Assembly (NCBI GenBank): GCA_049642465.1
Contig: JBAROV010000030.1
Span: forward strand, 1-15,555
Length of the DNA stretch: 15,555 bases
Direction of reading: 5' to 3'
From: CAWDPQ01 sp049642465
GTDB lineage: Bacteria > Acidobacteriota > Vicinamibacteria > Vicinamibacterales > 2-12-FULL-66-21
Made by a program: the position numbers and the translations under genes. The notes beneath the pieces were generated by a model, which was given only the letters and a program-made list of their open reading frames with translations, did no database searches and was not told the DNA's origin. Every line of letters starts with the position of its first letter. The first letter of the stretch is position 1. This document shows, in pieces, positions 14,652-15,555 of the stretch.

Positions 14652-15555
14652 ATGGCTGCCTGGTTGTCGCTCGGTACGGTGAGCTTCGCCTCGACAGCCG
14701 GCGATCGCCTGGGGCTGCTCCCGCTCTCTTTCCCCGCGTTCGTTGTTGTCTTCGGTTCGGTTGTTGCCGTGGGCGCCGCACGCTGGTTGGGTGCTCCGCG
14801 CCGTCCGTTGTCGCTGCTGCTGCTGACCGTCCTCCCGTGGTTGCCCGGTCCCGTGCCCGCGGCGTTTCTCATTTGGTCGGGACCGATCCTGCTGGCTGTC
14901 TGGCTCGCGGTCGGGTTGTTGCTCGGACGCAGCGTCATCGCGTCATGGCGCGGCGCGCTCGTTGGGCGCTCGTGGTTGAGTGCGGAAGGGGCGCCGCTGC
15001 GCGCCGGACTGGTGGCACTGATCGTATTCGGCGCGGCGGCGTGGCGCGCCTCACCATCCATGCTCGAAGGCGACGAGCCGCACTATCTCGTCGTCACCCA
15101 AAGCCTCCTGCTCGACCGCGATCTGCGGATTGACAACAATCACCGGCGCGGTGATTACCGCGTGTACTACGGCGGTGAACTGGCGCCCCATTACCAACGC
15201 GTCGGACGCGGCGGCGCCATCTATTCCATTCACGCGCCGGGACTGCCCGCGATCGTCCTCCCTGCGTTTGCCGTCGCCGGTTACCGGGGGGTTGTGGCGT
15301 TCCTCGTCCTGCTGGCGGCCACGGGTTCGGCGCTTGCGTGGTGGGTGAGTTGGCTGGCAACGCGGAACGTGACGGCTGCATGGTTCGGTTGGGCTGCCGT
15401 GACGTTTTCGATCACCACCGTCTTCCATAGTTTCTCCGTTTATCCGGATAGCCTTGGCGGTGTGCTCACCCTGACGGGGGTCTGGGCATTGCTGCGCGCA
15501 GAAAAAGGGGACAGTCCCCCTTTTCCGTTCGATTCCGGGAAAAGGGGGACTGTCC
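14652..15555 (+). CDS. GT-C-type membrane glycosyltransferase, truncated by the window end
   Basis: The reading frame runs from the ATG at 14652 to the last base with no stop, so at least 301 residues are present and the C-terminus lies outside the window. Several hydrophobic helices are visible (LPLSFPAFVVVFGSVVAVGAA; LIWSGPILLAVWLAVGLLLG; LVALIVFGAAAW). The large external loop contains LEGDEPHYLVVTQSLLLDRDL and APHYQ, then SIHAPGLPAIVLPAF. A Gly-Asp-Glu-Pro-His motif in the first loop is where PMT/ArnT-like GT-C enzymes hold their catalytic acid. The frame is also open from 14535 with coding-like hydrophobic residues before the ATG, but has no usual start codon there and no ribosome binding site. 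It diverges from the other GT-C gene 106 bases away, suggesting paired cell-envelope polysaccharide or protein glycosylation work. An inverted repeat is read through near the end. Confidence 0.85.
   Translation, partial: MAAWLSLGTVSFASTAGDRLGLLPLSFPAFVVVFGSVVAVGAARWLGAPRRPLSLLLLTVLPWLPGPVPAAFLIWSGPILLAVWLAVGLLLGRSVIASWRGALVGRSWLSAEGAPLRAGLVALIVFGAAAWRASPSMLEGDEPHYLVVTQSLLLDRDLRIDNNHRRGDYRVYYGGELAPHYQRVGRGGAIYSIHAPGLPAIVLPAFAVAGYRGVVAFLVLLAATGSALAWWVSWLATRNVTAAWFGWAAVTFSITTVFHSFSVYPDSLGGVLTLTGVWALLRAEKGDSPPFPFDSGKRGTV
15509..15555. repeat. 18-bp inverted repeat inside a coding sequence
   Basis: GGACAGTCCCCCTTTTCC (15509-15526) is exactly complemented by GGAAAAGGGGGACTGTCC (15538-15555), with 11 bases between. 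Each arm also holds a smaller imperfect palindrome (GGGGACAGTCCCC). The copy is cut by the window end and could be longer. It lies in frame in the GT-C gene with no stop codon and reads as EKGDSPPFPFDSGKRGTV. Confidence 0.92.

Noticed and set aside
14546..15061. Extension of the minus-strand GT-C gene to an ATG at 15061
   Set aside because: The extra 172 residues are Ala/Pro/Arg/Thr-rich low-complexity sequence antisense to a well-supported plus-strand membrane protein; the membrane protein proper starts at about 14545.

Overview
This is a high-GC bacterial chromosomal window with tightly packed genes. The gene set suggests an Acidobacteriota chromosome, most likely class Vicinamibacteria. 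The clues are a secreted 29-residue-repeat protein of the type fused to BlaR1-like peptidases in that phylum, GT-C membrane proteins of an acidobacterial style, and interspersed palindromic repeats. The taxon is inferred from gene style, not proven. No phage, transposase, CRISPR, tRNA or rRNA was seen. The RNA gene present is a complete tmRNA.

Left region (1-3612, + strand): an ECF sigma factor, a single-pass membrane protein in the position of an anti-sigma factor, and a membrane-anchored protein with a pseudopilin-G-like C-terminus form an overlapping three-gene operon. A small secreted protein with a strong ribosome binding site and a Fes/esterase-D-type alpha/beta hydrolase with a TTG start follow.

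Middle region (3630-8173, - strand): five genes read leftward in the order amidase (AMIN + Amidase_3), GerMN lipid-face protein, RNase PH, RdgB/HAM1 NTP pyrophosphatase, secreted 29-residue-repeat protein. The first four are joined by TGATG or ATGA overlaps, so they look like one translationally coupled operon for cell-wall hydrolysis and RNA/nucleotide quality control.

Central intergenic hub (8174-8819): a 15-bp tandem duplication, two copies of a 32-bp palindromic repeat, the ssrA tmRNA (- strand) and two back-to-back near-consensus sigma-70 promoters. One drives tmRNA. The other points into the rightward operon and lies so close to its ATG that the mRNA should be leaderless or nearly so.

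Right region (8820-15555): a cytoplasmic coiled-coil/GAF protein is coupled by a GTGA overlap to a Slt70-like periplasmic lytic transglycosylase. Two GT-C-type multi-pass membrane proteins then diverge from about 14.6 kb; the rightmost runs off the window and carries an in-frame inverted repeat. Overall the window is rich in peptidoglycan-remodelling functions (amidase, GerMN, transglycosylase). No wholly new system is evident. The best leads are the sigma/anti-sigma-like/pilin-like operon, the stand-alone repeat protein, the GAF-transglycosylase pairing, the leaderless promoter and the two palindromic repeat families.
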